Shown piece by piece: positions 1 through 9,408 of a stretch of DNA of 39,461 bases. The first letter of the stretch is position 1. Each line of letters starts with the position of its first letter. The stretch comes from Bacteroidales bacterium (GTDB lineage Bacteria; Bacteroidota; Bacteroidia; Bacteroidales; F082). The stretch covers positions 1 through 39,461 of the forward strand of contig JAILDR010000011.1 in NCBI GenBank assembly GCA_024689285.1, written 5' to 3'. Under the pieces are notes generated by a model. The model was given only the letters and a program-made list of their open reading frames with translations, was not told the origin of the DNA and did not search any database. Position numbers and translations under genes: made by a program.

Positions 1-12
1 CTCCGTTGAAAG

Positions 13-33
13 AAAAAACGCCGTCGGGCGTTT
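13..33 (-). terminator. Rho-independent terminator of tRNA-Val
   Basis: On the minus strand, just downstream of tRNA-Val, AAACGCC and GGCGTTT pair around a 4-nt loop and run into a T tract. This is a classical intrinsic terminator in the right position and orientation for the tRNA. Confidence 0.75.
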
Positions 34-37
34 CGTG

Positions 38-112
38 TGGGGCGAACAAGGATCGAACTTGTGACCTCATGCCTGTCAAGCATGCGCTCTAAACCAACTG
101 AGCTACCGTCCC
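38..112 (-). tRNA. tRNA-Val (anticodon GAC)
   Basis: Read on the minus strand, the segment folds as a 75-nt cloverleaf: acceptor GGGACGG, D arm GCTC/GAGC, anticodon arm CATGC-TTGACAG-GCATG, and T arm ACAAG-TTCGATC-CTTGT. The loop puts GAC at positions 34-36, which reads Val codons GUC/GUU. The acceptor stem has one A-C mismatch at pair 4-69 and a G-T wobble at 7-66, so the molecule is slightly imperfect. CCA is not encoded. A TATTTTTG promoter box lies upstream and a terminator downstream, which supports a live gene. Confidence 0.85.
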
Positions 113-123
113 AAATGCGGCTG

Positions 124-131
124 CAAAAATA
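124..131 (-). promoter_or_regulatory. Bacteroidota -7 box for tRNA-Val
   Basis: The minus strand reads TATTTTTGC, 11 nt upstream of the first tRNA nucleotide. It matches the TAnnTTTG box of the Bacteroidota primary sigma factor. Confidence 0.65.
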
Positions 132-182
132 CGGCTTTTTCTGAAACCAACAACTTTTTTTCTTCCTTTTTTGAAAAAAATC

Positions 183-190
183 TATCTTTG
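183..190 (+). promoter_or_regulatory. Bacteroidota -7 box for the DPP IV gene
   Basis: TATCTTTG lies 20 nt upstream of the ATG at 211. It shows that the longer frame starting with GTG at 190 cannot be the translation start, because that codon overlaps the promoter box itself. Confidence 0.65.
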
Positions 191-210
191 TGCAATTAAA
201 TATGTTTGCT

Positions 211-2430
211 ATGAATTATAAAAACTTATTAATCAGCATGTTCCTTATTATTGGAACAATTTCGGCTTCGGCCCAGGAAAAGAAAAACTTCGAATTGGAA
301 GACCTTTACATGCGCCCCACGTTCTATGCCAAGAGTGTTCGTGGCATGAATTCGATGAAGGATGGCAAGACTTACGCCTCTTTCGAGAAAGGACAGCTCA
401 ACATCTACAACTACAAGACCGGAAAGCTTGAGAACACACTGTTCAGCATCAGCGATCTGGTGATGAAAGGCGAAGATATGCCCATCGCCCTGCAGAACTA
501 TGAACTTAGCTCCAATGAGGACAAGATGCTGTGCATCACCGATATGGAAAGCATCTATCGTCACTCTTATCATGCCACCTATTATATATATGATTTCAAG
601 ACCAAAACCTTGCAGCCTTTATCGGACAATGGTAAACAACGTCTTGCCACCTTCTCGCCCGATGCTACCAAGGTAGCCTTTATGCGCGACAACAACTTGT
701 TCGTCAAAGACCTGGCAACGAATGAGGAGAAACAATTCACCGACGACGGGCTCTACAATCACATCATCAACGGTGCGCCCGACTGGGTCTATGAGGAGGA
801 GTTCAGCTTTTCGCAGGGTTTCTATTGGTCGCCCGACAGCAAGAAAATCGCCTACATGAAATTTGATGAGAGCAACGTGCGGGAGTTCCAGATGGAAGAG
901 TTTGAGGGGCTCTATCCCGATTGGTACAGCTTCAAGTACCCCAAGGCAGGTGAAGACAACTCCATTGTCGGCATCTACGTCTACGACCTCGAGAGCGGAA
1001 AGACCGTGAAGATGGACACTGGCACGGAGACTGACATCTATCTGCCTCGCATCGCCTGGACCAAAGATGCCAACATTCTAGCCATCCAGCGCCTTAACCG
1101 CCATCAAAACCACCTTGAGATTTTGGCTGCCAACGCCACCACGGGCCAGAGCCGTGTGTTTTATGATGAGACCAACAACTATTACATCGACATCACAGAC
1201 AACTGGCACTTCCTCGACAACGGCAACAGCTTCCTGATGACCTCCGAGAAGAACGGCTATAACCATATTTATCTCTATCTGCTGGACGGCACTATGGTGA
1301 AACAACTTACCGACGGTCCTTGGGACGTGACAGAGGTCTACGGCTTCGATGGCAAGGAAGTGTTTTTCCAAGCCGCCAAGAAATCGCCTATCGAGCGTCA
1401 GATTTACGCTGTTAACTTGAAAGGCAAAATGCGCGAAGTGATTGGTCGCGAGGGCACCAATCAAGCGCGTTTCAGCAACGACTTCAGCTACCTTATTAAT
1501 ATAAATAGCTCCATCACCCAACCACGTCAGTTTGAACTTTACACGAACAAAGGCAAGCTTGTGCGCGTGTTGGAAGACAACCATGAGTTTGCCGAGAAAC
1601 TGGGCACCTTCAACCTCGGAGAGAAGAAACTCATGAAAATCAGCGACCCCGCCTTCACCTTGCCCGACGGGACACAAGTGGACGTGGACGCATGGCAAAT
1701 CCTGCCTCCCGATTTTGACCCCTCCAAGAAATATCCTGTGTTGATTTACGTTTATGGCGGTCCCGGGCATCAAACTGTGAACAATGCTTGGGCCGACAGC
1801 GACTTCTGGTGGATGCAGCTCCTTGCCCAACATGGCATCATAAGCGTTTCTATTAATAATAGAGGTAGCGGTGCCCAAGGCGAGATATTCAAGAAAATGA
1901 CTTACTTGCAACTCGGCAAATACGAAACCGAGGATATGATTACCCTAGCCAAGTATATGGCCAAACAGCCTTACGTGGATGCAAGCAGAATCGGCATTTA
2001 CGGATGGAGCTACGGCGGCTTCATGGCAGCCAACGGTATCACCAAAGGTGCAGATGTAATCAGCACCGCCGTATCAGTGGCTCCCGTGACCAACTGGCGC
2101 TACTATGACAACGTCTATACCGAACGTTTCATGCGTACCCCGCAAGAGAACCCCGACGGTTATGACCTGAATTCGCCCGTTCACAACACCGGACTCATCA
2201 AAGGCAACTACCTGCTCTGCCACGGTAGCGGTGATGACAACGTCCACTATCAGAACGCCATGGAACTCATCAAGGCAATGATCAGCAATGGCAAGCAGTT
2301 TGACCTGATGATTTATCCCAACAAAAACCATGGTATCTACGGAGGTTACGAATATGGCGACGGTGAGTGTCGCATGCATTTGTTCAACAAAATCGACAAC
2401 TTCTTGTTCAAACATCTTTTGGGAGAATAA
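211..2430 (+). CDS. Dipeptidyl peptidase IV (S9B family serine peptidase)
   Basis: This exported prolyl dipeptidyl peptidase removes N-terminal Xaa-Pro or Xaa-Ala dipeptides from peptides. From ATG 211 (739 aa) the protein starts with a signal peptide ending in SASAQ, then a DPPIV N-terminal beta-propeller with the substrate N-terminus-binding DWVYEEEF motif (E195/E196), then an alpha/beta hydrolase domain. The catalytic triad is visible: S600 in GWSYGG, D675 in GSGDDNVH and H707 in NKNHG. Length matches the family. Start 211 was chosen because it gives a clean signal peptide downstream of the promoter box; ATG 202 is an alternative. The tricorn-like protease gene follows 5 nt after the stop, so the two are probably co-transcribed for periplasmic peptide use. 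Confidence 0.95.
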   Translation: MNYKNLLISMFLIIGTISASAQEKKNFELEDLYMRPTFYAKSVRGMNSMKDGKTYASFEKGQLNIYNYKTGKLENTLFSISDLVMKGEDMPIALQNYELSSNEDKMLCITDMESIYRHSYHATYYIYDFKTKTLQPLSDNGKQRLATFSPDATKVAFMRDNNLFVKDLATNEEKQFTDDGLYNHIINGAPDWVYEEEFSFSQGFYWSPDSKKIAYMKFDESNVREFQMEEFEGLYPDWYSFKYPKAGEDNSIVGIYVYDLESGKTVKMDTGTETDIYLPRIAWTKDANILAIQRLNRHQNHLEILAANATTGQSRVFYDETNNYYIDITDNWHFLDNGNSFLMTSEKNGYNHIYLYLLDGTMVKQLTDGPWDVTEVYGFDGKEVFFQAAKKSPIERQIYAVNLKGKMREVIGREGTNQARFSNDFSYLININSSITQPRQFELYTNKGKLVRVLEDNHEFAEKLGTFNLGEKKLMKISDPAFTLPDGTQVDVDAWQILPPDFDPSKKYPVLIYVYGGPGHQTVNNAWADSDFWWMQLLAQHGIISVSINNRGSGAQGEIFKKMTYLQLGKYETEDMITLAKYMAKQPYVDASRIGIYGWSYGGFMAANGITKGADVISTAVSVAPVTNWRYYDNVYTERFMRTPQENPDGYDLNSPVHNTGLIKGNYLLCHGSGDDNVHYQNAMELIKAMISNGKQFDLMIYPNKNHGIYGGYEYGDGECRMHLFNKIDNFLFKHLLGE

Positions 2431-2435
2431 CCGCC

Positions 2436-5400
2436 ATGAAAAGACTCATTTTTTGCGCCATTCTGATGGCCTCAATCAATCTCTCGGCTCAACCTTTATG
2501 GATGCGCTACAACGTCATTTCTCCTCAGGGCAACAAGATTGCCTTTTGCTATAAAGGAGACATCTATGTGGTGGATGTGAATGGAGGGAAAGCCCTGCAA
2601 ATCACCACTAATCCTTCGTATGAAACCATGCCCGTTTGGTCGCCAGATGGCAAAAGCATAGCCTTTGCTTCGGACAGAAACGGCAATTTCGACATCTATG
2701 TAGTTTCATCTGAAGGCGGTGTGGCACAACGTGTTACAACTAATTCTATCAGCGAGGCACCGCGCGCTTTCTCTCCCGATGGAAAGGAGATTTATTTTGC
2801 GGCACAAATCCAAAAGTCGGCTAAGAACGTTCAGTTTCCAGCAGGTTGGATTACTGAATTATATAAGGTAAAAGTGGAAGGCGGTCGTCCAGAGCAGGTG
2901 GTGGCTGTTCCCGTGTCTGGCATGTCTTTCGACAAGGATGGGAAATCTTTCCTTTACTACGACCGCAAAGGCAGCGAGAACATTTGGCGCAAACACCACA
3001 CCTCCTCCGTGGCACGCGATATCGCGTATTACAACGCCAATAAAAAAACTCATACCATCCTGACCAACAATGTGGGTGAGGACCGCGACCCTTGCTACTT
3101 ACCAGGATACAAGGATATCGTATTCTTAAGCGAACGCAACAACGGCAGCTTCAATGTCTACAAGGCACCCGTCAACGACCTTGAAAAAGTGGAGCAGGTA
3201 TCACACTTCAAGACGCATCCTGTTCGTTTTCTTTCAGTGAGTAATGACGGCCTATTGTGCTACGGCTACATGGGAGAAATTTACACGCAACACATTGGCA
3301 GCGAGCCTCAAAAGGTGAACATTGAGATTGTGAACGACCAAGAAACGGAGCAGTTGGTGAAGCAAGACCTCAAGGGCGCAGGCAACTTTGCGTTGAGCAG
3401 CGATGGCAAGATGATTGCCTTTGTTTCGCGCGGCGAGGTTTTCGTCACAGGCGTGGATGAATACCCCACCACCAAACAAATCACACATACTCCGCAGGCC
3501 GAGCGCAGCCCATCATTCTCGAAAGATGGTCGCACCTTAGTCTATGCCTCTGAACGCGATGGCTATTGGAACCTCTATCAAGCCACCATCGTGCGCAAGG
3601 AAGACTTCAATTTTGCCTATGCCACCTTGATTGATGAGAAACCTTTGTTCCCGAACGACGGCATCGAGCGAAGCAACCCCGACTATTCCCCTGACGGCAA
3701 GGAGATTGCTTATATTGAGAATCGTAATATTTTGAAAGTATACAATATAGCCTCTAAGGAAGTGCGCCAAATCACCGATGGCACACAACACTATGGCAGC
3801 ATAGGTTACGAATGGTCACCCGATGGAAAATGGTTTGCCCTGTCCTTGATTACCCACATGCGCGACCCCTATTCCGATGTTGGCATCGTGTCAGCCAATG
3901 GCGACAAGAAAATCTACAACATCACCGAAAGTGCCTACTTCGATGACGACCCACAGTGGGTGTTAGATGGTAACGCAATAATATATAATTCAGATAGATA
4001 TGGCATGCGTTCCCATGCCTCTTGGGGCAGTCAAAGGGATGCTTTCATCGCTTTCTTGAATCAGGATGCCTACGATAAATTCCGCCTCAACAAGGAAGAA
4101 TATGCCCTGCTGAAGGAAACCGAAAAGAGCAAGAAGGATGACAAAAAAGAAGAGGCAAAAAAAGACGAAAAGAAAAAGGATAAAAAAGACGAGAAAAAGG
4201 AAGAGAAACCTGCTGAAAGCAAGTCAATCGAAGTGGATCTGGAGCACTTGCAGGACCGTGTCATCCGGTTGACACCGATGTCGTCGAATCTTAGCGGCAT
4301 GGCCTTGTCAAAGGATGGGGAAAAGTTTTATTTCATGACCTCATTTGAGAAAGGCTACGATCTTTGGGAACTCGACGTGCGCGAAAAGTCGATGAAAATT
4401 TTGAAGAAGATGGGGCAAGGTGGCGCTTATTTGGCCATGAAGGATGACAATATCTTCCTGCTCTCGGGGGGCAACCTGCAAAAAGTTGACAAGAGCGGTA
4501 AATCGACACCTATTAAGTATGATGCCACCATGGAGCTTGACTATGCTGCGGAGCGGGAATACATGTTTAATCACGTCTTTCTGCAAACAGAGAAACGTTT
4601 CTTCATGAAAGACCACCACGGCGTAGACTTGGCGATGATGAAAGAAGCCTATCAGCCTTTCCTCGCCCATATCAACAACAATTACGATTTCAGCGAGATG
4701 CTGAGCGAAATTTTGGGCGAACTGAATGTGTCGCACACAGGCTCGGGTTACCGTCCTTCGGGCAAGGGTGACGCTACGGCTGAGTTTGGGATCCTCCTTG
4801 ACCTTGATTACAAAGGTGACGGTCTGAAAATTGCCGAAGTGGTGGAAGGTGGACCTTTCGACAAGAAGAACTCCAATGTGAAAGCAGGAGCCGTTATCCA
4901 AAAGATTGACGGCGTGGAAATCACAAAAAACATGGATTATTACCCCCTGCTGAACAACAAGAGTGGCAAAACCGTTTTGGTGACTATTTCCGATGGTGGC
5001 AAGACATGGGATGAAACCGTAAAGCCCATCAGTCATGGTGCAATGAACGAACTGCTATATAACCGTTGGGTAAAGCACAATGAGGAAATCGTTGAGAAAC
5101 TGTCCAAAGGCCGTCTGGGTTATGTCCATATCCGAAGCATGGGTGATGCCAGCTACCGCGACGTGTATTCACAAATTCTTGGCAAATACAACCTCTGTGA
5201 CGGTATCGTCATCGACACTCGTTTCAACGGTGGTGGCCGTCTGCACGAGGACATTGAAATACTATTTAGCGGCGAAAAGTATCTCGAGCAAGTCATCAAT
5301 GACAGCGTGGCCTGTGTGATGCCCTCACGACGCTACAACAAGCCCTCTGTGATGCTCATCGGTGAAGCCAACTACAGCAACGCACACGGTACACCGTGGG

Positions 5401-5684
5401 TTTACAAGTACAAGAAAATGGGTAGTCTTGTGGGTATGCCCGTACCCGGCACTATGTCGAGCGTGACCTGGGAAACCTTGCAAGACTCATCCTTATATTT
5501 CGGTTTGCCCGTAGTCGGTTACCGCACCGAGCAAGGCAACTGGTTGGAAAACACCCAGTTGGAACCCGATATCAAGGTGCGCAACACACCCGAGAAGATG
5601 GCTGCAGGAGTAGACGAACAACTGGAAGCTGCTGTCAAAGAGCTGCTGAAAGAGGTCGATGCCTTCCACTATTGGGGGAAATAG
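2436..5684 (+). CDS. Tricorn-like S41 protease with beta-propeller and PDZ domain
   Basis: This is a large exported protease of the tricorn type, expected to trim oligopeptides in the periplasm. From ATG 2436 (1082 aa) it has a short signal peptide ending in LSAQP, many WSPDGK/FSPDGK propeller repeats over about residues 25-550, a Lys/Glu-only tract at about 564-594, a tricorn C1-like region with SH at 766-767, a PDZ domain at about 779-869, and an S41 core with IDTRFNGGG. By comparison with tricorn, S981 in NYSNAHG is the likely nucleophile and E1032 in RTEQGNW a supporting residue. The usual Asp after the nucleophile is Asn here (N982). Its start is 5 nt behind the DPP IV stop. The 23 codons upstream of 2436 overlap that gene and lack a signal peptide, so they are excluded. 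Confidence 0.92.
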   Translation: MKRLIFCAILMASINLSAQPLWMRYNVISPQGNKIAFCYKGDIYVVDVNGGKALQITTNPSYETMPVWSPDGKSIAFASDRNGNFDIYVVSSEGGVAQRVTTNSISEAPRAFSPDGKEIYFAAQIQKSAKNVQFPAGWITELYKVKVEGGRPEQVVAVPVSGMSFDKDGKSFLYYDRKGSENIWRKHHTSSVARDIAYYNANKKTHTILTNNVGEDRDPCYLPGYKDIVFLSERNNGSFNVYKAPVNDLEKVEQVSHFKTHPVRFLSVSNDGLLCYGYMGEIYTQHIGSEPQKVNIEIVNDQETEQLVKQDLKGAGNFALSSDGKMIAFVSRGEVFVTGVDEYPTTKQITHTPQAERSPSFSKDGRTLVYASERDGYWNLYQATIVRKEDFNFAYATLIDEKPLFPNDGIERSNPDYSPDGKEIAYIENRNILKVYNIASKEVRQITDGTQHYGSIGYEWSPDGKWFALSLITHMRDPYSDVGIVSANGDKKIYNITESAYFDDDPQWVLDGNAIIYNSDRYGMRSHASWGSQRDAFIAFLNQDAYDKFRLNKEEYALLKETEKSKKDDKKEEAKKDEKKKDKKDEKKEEKPAESKSIEVDLEHLQDRVIRLTPMSSNLSGMALSKDGEKFYFMTSFEKGYDLWELDVREKSMKILKKMGQGGAYLAMKDDNIFLLSGGNLQKVDKSGKSTPIKYDATMELDYAAEREYMFNHVFLQTEKRFFMKDHHGVDLAMMKEAYQPFLAHINNNYDFSEMLSEILGELNVSHTGSGYRPSGKGDATAEFGILLDLDYKGDGLKIAEVVEGGPFDKKNSNVKAGAVIQKIDGVEITKNMDYYPLLNNKSGKTVLVTISDGGKTWDETVKPISHGAMNELLYNRWVKHNEEIVEKLSKGRLGYVHIRSMGDASYRDVYSQILGKYNLCDGIVIDTRFNGGGRLHEDIEILFSGEKYLEQVINDSVACVMPSRRYNKPSVMLIGEANYSNAHGTPWVYKYKKMGSLVGMPVPGTMSSVTWETLQDSSLYFGLPVVGYRTEQGNWLENTQLEPDIKVRNTPEKMAAGVDEQLEAAVKELLKEVDAFHYWGK

Positions 5685-5733
5685 TTTGCAATAATAGCAC
5701 AGTTTTTGCGTTTCAACGTATAAACAATCGTTG

Positions 5734-6732
5734 ATGCGCTTTAATATCCTATCAATAGTATTGGCATTGGTTAGTGTTGCGGCTTCAGCACAGTCTGTAA
5801 TACCAGAGGACGGCCACTATAAGATTAATTATTCGTGGGAATATGACGATGTGAAGTGGTCGTTCTCGATGGGTATTCCTCAGGATGTTTATAGTTTCTA
5901 TCGGGGGCGGGCACACAATAATGTCGATTTGATGCATTATGCTTTATCGGAGTACGACAGAGACTTTATCAGGGACATTGTGAGTTCATTTCGGAAAGGC
6001 GGAGAGAAATGGGGCCTTTCTGACCTGGACAATGTGTTTAATGTAGTCAGTTTCGTCCAATCACTGCAATATGTCAGCGATGATTCATCAAGAGGCGAAG
6101 ATGAATATGTCCGCTATCCCATTGAGACCTTGGTCGATGGCGTTGGCGACTGCGAAGATATGGTGATTTTGGCTGCTTCGATTCTCTATGAGATGGGCTA
6201 TAATGTGCTGTTGGTGATGCTGCCCGAACATTTGGCTTTGGCCGTCAAGTATGACAAGAACTTTCCAGGAACTTATTATGAATATGACGGTAGCCGTTAT
6301 TATTATCTTGAAATGACAAATGCTGGTTGGGATCTCGGCCAAATTCCCAACCAGTATAAGCACCAAACCGTCACTTTGATTCCGTTGGTCAACCGTCCAG
6401 TAGTCCATTTGGAGAAAGGCGGTTATCAGTATGCCGCATATTATTCCAATGCGTCCAGCGTTGATTTCGACCTGCAATGCACCATTGAAAATATCGGTCC
6501 AGGCAAGACCTCGGGGCTATCCTTGCGCGTCATAGTCAAGCCTGACGAATACTCCAACAACACCATAGTGGAGCAGGTGTTTCCATTGGAGGAACTTCCC
6601 GAAGCAAGACGTGCCACTTTCAAAGTGACGCTTCCTGTACCACGGCCTGCGAAAGGTGTATTAGAATTCCGCCTCGAAGGGTTGAATTTCGATTCCGACA
6701 AGTTGATTATTGAAAACGTAAAGCTGGAGTAG
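5734..6732 (+). CDS. Exported transglutaminase-like cysteine protease family protein
   Basis: A 332-aa protein with a signal peptide (VSVAASAQS) and a transglutaminase-like papain fold. The catalytic Cys is C140 in GDCEDM, the His is H166 in PEHLALAV, and the third position appears to be E193 in the LEMTNAGWDLGQIP stretch, as in the archaeal and Bacteroidota branch of this superfamily with ETT..GW.IG..P. The C-terminal 110 residues look like a beta-sandwich. It follows the two peptidase genes on the same strand after 49 nt, so a role in extracytoplasmic protein or peptide processing is plausible; the substrate is unknown. The ATG at 5734 is preferred over the TTG at 5731. Confidence 0.82.
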   Translation: MRFNILSIVLALVSVAASAQSVIPEDGHYKINYSWEYDDVKWSFSMGIPQDVYSFYRGRAHNNVDLMHYALSEYDRDFIRDIVSSFRKGGEKWGLSDLDNVFNVVSFVQSLQYVSDDSSRGEDEYVRYPIETLVDGVGDCEDMVILAASILYEMGYNVLLVMLPEHLALAVKYDKNFPGTYYEYDGSRYYYLEMTNAGWDLGQIPNQYKHQTVTLIPLVNRPVVHLEKGGYQYAAYYSNASSVDFDLQCTIENIGPGKTSGLSLRVIVKPDEYSNNTIVEQVFPLEELPEARRATFKVTLPVPRPAKGVLEFRLEGLNFDSDKLIIENVKLE

Positions 6733-6734
6733 AC

Positions 6735-6749
6735 AATAATCTGATTATT
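6735..6749. terminator. Short A/T palindrome between convergent genes
   Basis: AATAATC and GATTATT form a perfect 7-bp arm pair with a 1-nt spacer, in the 12-nt gap between the convergent transglutaminase-like and GH20 genes and reaching into the GH20 stop codon. It may mark transcript ends on both strands, but it is A/T-rich and weak. Confidence 0.3.
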
Positions 6750-9360
6750 CCACTACCACCTCATCCATAAAAATCCAGGAGTCGTAACCTGCGCCTGGAC
6801 AACCCTCAGGCAGTTTTCCAGGGTTCTTCACAACGATGCGAAGCAGACGGGTGGAAATCGGGATTTCAAAACGCTCGCGGAAGGTGAAATTGCCCTCGCT
6901 GGTCACTTCGGTGGTAAGGGGGAAAGTGCCGCGCAGGGTGTAGTCTTTCCCGTTGTAGGAGCCGTAAACTTGTATCGTGTCGGGGCGTAGAATCCAGTCG
7001 TGAGCGTTCACCAAGAAGCCAATATTCAGCGTATTGACTTTCGTCGATTTGCCCAAGTCGATTTCGATGTCGGCATCCGTGCCGTAGAAGCCCTGCCAAC
7101 GGCCGTCCTTGTAGTCGTCGCTGCCGAGGCTACCGTCAAGGAGGGCATTGTCGCCGCCGCCTGAGTATTCGGGACGGTAGTTACCTGCAGGACTGTTCAA
7201 CTGTTTCAATCGTCCCATCGCTTTGTGGTAACAAAAATAACGCTCTGCGCAAGTCGGTTCGCCCACCTCATTGAAGCAAGCCGCCTTCACGAGGCAAGGC
7301 CGCTCCAAAACGATGGGGCTTTGATAGATGGAATCGTTTGACGTAACTTCTTTTCCATCAAGGGTGTAATGGATTTCCTTGTCACTGAAAATGGTTTTCA
7401 AAGCAACGGCGGCATGGCCTTTCTCGTTGGTTATGGTTTCTATAAACGGAAGATACTCAAGTTGCTGCAATTCTCGAGCAATGTCATCATATTTCTTCAT
7501 ATTGACATCCAACCAATACGGGCGACTCTCGAGGTTCCACACTTTGACATATTCTTTCTTTAATTGATGAAGGTGCCACAACAATCCATTTATCATGTGT
7601 TGACTGAAATCGATGTTTTCCTCTGTTGGATCATTGTATGTTTTGTATAATTGACAACGTGCAATATTGCGGAGGGCACACCATTTCATTCGCATAATCG
7701 AATAGATGGCATTGTCTATCATGTCCCTGTTTTTTTTGACTTTTTCGACCGCACCCCATTCAATTAGTTCTAAATGATCCAGCCTTTCAAAAAGTAATTG
7801 GTTGGCCATCTTAGTGGAATCTGTTATTTGAGATGGGTAAAAAGGAGTGATATGTTCAGTCAATGCGCTAAACTTACCGATGTCGTCAATTTTGGAGATT
7901 TCGGAGATGCTGTCAAGATAATTGATTAATGAGTCAGAGGTGCTTCCAAAGAAATGGTTGGCAAAGTTGGCTTCAGTGTAGCGTTCATCGGTGGAAATCG
8001 CATTCCAGCTCATCTCTGCGCCCAAGGCAAGACCATACAAGGCACTGTTAATCAACGACTCGCCAAAATCATCCCAGCAAGTATTGATAACACCCAAAGC
8101 ACCGTTTTTGTATCCGTCACGGCAAAGGTTTGTAATGTTTGGCTCAAACTCATAGTGCTTAGGCCAAACGCGTTCCGAAAGGCTCACTCCAGGCGCGACA
8201 AAGAACTTGTGCCCCGAATTGGCATAGGGCTTAAGAAAACTGTTGAAGTCGTCTATGCCTACATAGCTCCAAGCAATGAGGAAGATGTCCTTGTCTAAAT
8301 GTTCCAGGATTTCAGGGTGCTGGTCGGCAATGTCGCCCCACATCATCACGCGCTTGCGATAGGGACGAAGCATCCGATTGACGCGGTTAATATGTTGGTA
8401 ATAAACCTTTTCTGCTCCAATGGAATCAACGTATGCTTTAGCGTAGCCTTGTCCAAGGCTCTCGGTCTCGTCGCAGTTGATGTTGAAATACGGCGACTTG
8501 TAGGCTCTTGCCACCTCGCGCAAATGGTCTTCGAGAAACTTGTAGGTTTCCTCCTTGGCGGGGTTGAGGTTCCATTTCGTGTCGGCCAAATGGCTGTAAA
8601 ACGGGTTGCACAAAATCTCCTCGAAATGCCCAAAACATTGCTGGTTTCCGATGATTTGGATATGATATGGCTTACAAAACTCCTCCAATTCCCTGATTTC
8701 CTCGGCAGTGATAGCGTCGGTGGGAGCAATGTCGGGGTGGCATTGGGTCTTGAAGGTGTGCTCTGTGTAGAGTGAGAACGCATTGAGCTTACACTCAGCC
8801 ATTTGCGGGATGAGGCGTTTCAAATAGTCCATACTGACGATGGGGCCACGGCTGATGTCGTCTTGCCAAGCGCGAATTTTGAAATTGGGCCAGTCGGTAA
8901 TGGTCATGCAAGGCAGCGTGATTTCGCCGCACTTGCTTTGCAGGAAGGCGTATCGGTAGAGTTGCTTCAGGCTTTGCGTGGCGTAGAAAAGTCCCGTGTT
9001 GGTTGTGGCTTCCATCCTCACAAAGTTGCGGTTGATAGTCAGGCGGTAGGCTTGGTCCTCGTTTTCGCTGATACCGAGGTGGTCGGTCTTGATGAGCTCG
9101 ATGAAGTGCTTGCCCTTGATGACTCCACGCGAAAACAGCACTTTTTTGCCACTGATTTGGTCCAAGTCATTGCGAAACATTGTGATGATTTGGCTAATTT
9201 CCACATCGGATGCATCATAGGTGAGGACGACATTCTCGTCCCAAGCGAAGTAACCGTCTGAAGTTTCGACTTGCTGCGGGGTAGGGAGAATATGAATATT
9301 TTGTGCTAATACGCTAATTGTCAAAAAGACACAAAGAAAAAATGCAGTCAACTTTTTCAT
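6745..9360 (-). CDS. Beta-N-acetylhexosaminidase (GH20) with C-terminal discoidin-like domain
   Basis: This exported glycoside hydrolase should remove terminal GlcNAc/GalNAc from glycans such as mucin, host glycoprotein or chitobiose-type substrates. The 871-aa product has a signal peptide (ISVLAQ), a GH20b-type N-terminal domain at about 22-150, a (beta/alpha)8 GH20 core at about 160-500 and the hallmark Asp-Glu pair D297-E298 in NINCDETE, where Glu is the general acid and Asp supports the substrate-assisted mechanism. The C-terminus carries an Fn3-associated/chitobiase-C-like segment (HYTLDGKEVTSNDSIY) and an F5/8 type C (discoidin) carbohydrate-binding domain (IEIDLGKSTKVNTLNIGF). It has its own promoter box at 9377-9384. 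Confidence 0.92.
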   Translation of the reverse strand: MKKLTAFFLCVFLTISVLAQNIHILPTPQQVETSDGYFAWDENVVLTYDASDVEISQIITMFRNDLDQISGKKVLFSRGVIKGKHFIELIKTDHLGISENEDQAYRLTINRNFVRMEATTNTGLFYATQSLKQLYRYAFLQSKCGEITLPCMTITDWPNFKIRAWQDDISRGPIVSMDYLKRLIPQMAECKLNAFSLYTEHTFKTQCHPDIAPTDAITAEEIRELEEFCKPYHIQIIGNQQCFGHFEEILCNPFYSHLADTKWNLNPAKEETYKFLEDHLREVARAYKSPYFNINCDETESLGQGYAKAYVDSIGAEKVYYQHINRVNRMLRPYRKRVMMWGDIADQHPEILEHLDKDIFLIAWSYVGIDDFNSFLKPYANSGHKFFVAPGVSLSERVWPKHYEFEPNITNLCRDGYKNGALGVINTCWDDFGESLINSALYGLALGAEMSWNAISTDERYTEANFANHFFGSTSDSLINYLDSISEISKIDDIGKFSALTEHITPFYPSQITDSTKMANQLLFERLDHLELIEWGAVEKVKKNRDMIDNAIYSIMRMKWCALRNIARCQLYKTYNDPTEENIDFSQHMINGLLWHLHQLKKEYVKVWNLESRPYWLDVNMKKYDDIARELQQLEYLPFIETITNEKGHAAVALKTIFSDKEIHYTLDGKEVTSNDSIYQSPIVLERPCLVKAACFNEVGEPTCAERYFCYHKAMGRLKQLNSPAGNYRPEYSGGGDNALLDGSLGSDDYKDGRWQGFYGTDADIEIDLGKSTKVNTLNIGFLVNAHDWILRPDTIQVYGSYNGKDYTLRGTFPLTTEVTSEGNFTFRERFEIPISTRLLRIVVKNPGKLPEGCPGAGYDSWIFMDEVVVE

Positions 9361-9376
9361 GATGGATGAATTTTGG

Positions 9377-9384
9377 CAAAAGTA
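9377..9384 (-). promoter_or_regulatory. Bacteroidota -7 box for the GH20 gene
   Basis: The minus strand reads TACTTTTGC, 16 nt before the ATG of the hexosaminidase. Confidence 0.6.
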
Positions 9385-9408
9385 AAAAAGAAAACGTTAT
9401 CGCGCAAG

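Noticed and set aside
190..210. GTG start seven codons upstream for the DPP IV gene
   Set aside because: It overlaps the -7 promoter box, so it cannot be within the mRNA.
1078..1911. 277-codon ORF antisense to the DPP IV gene
   Set aside because: A shadow of a certain gene, with no promoter and no recognisable motif.
5695..5720. Promoter box between the tricorn-like and transglutaminase-like genes
   Set aside because: CACAGTTTTTGC only partly fits TAnnTTTG; I leave open whether the third gene has its own promoter.
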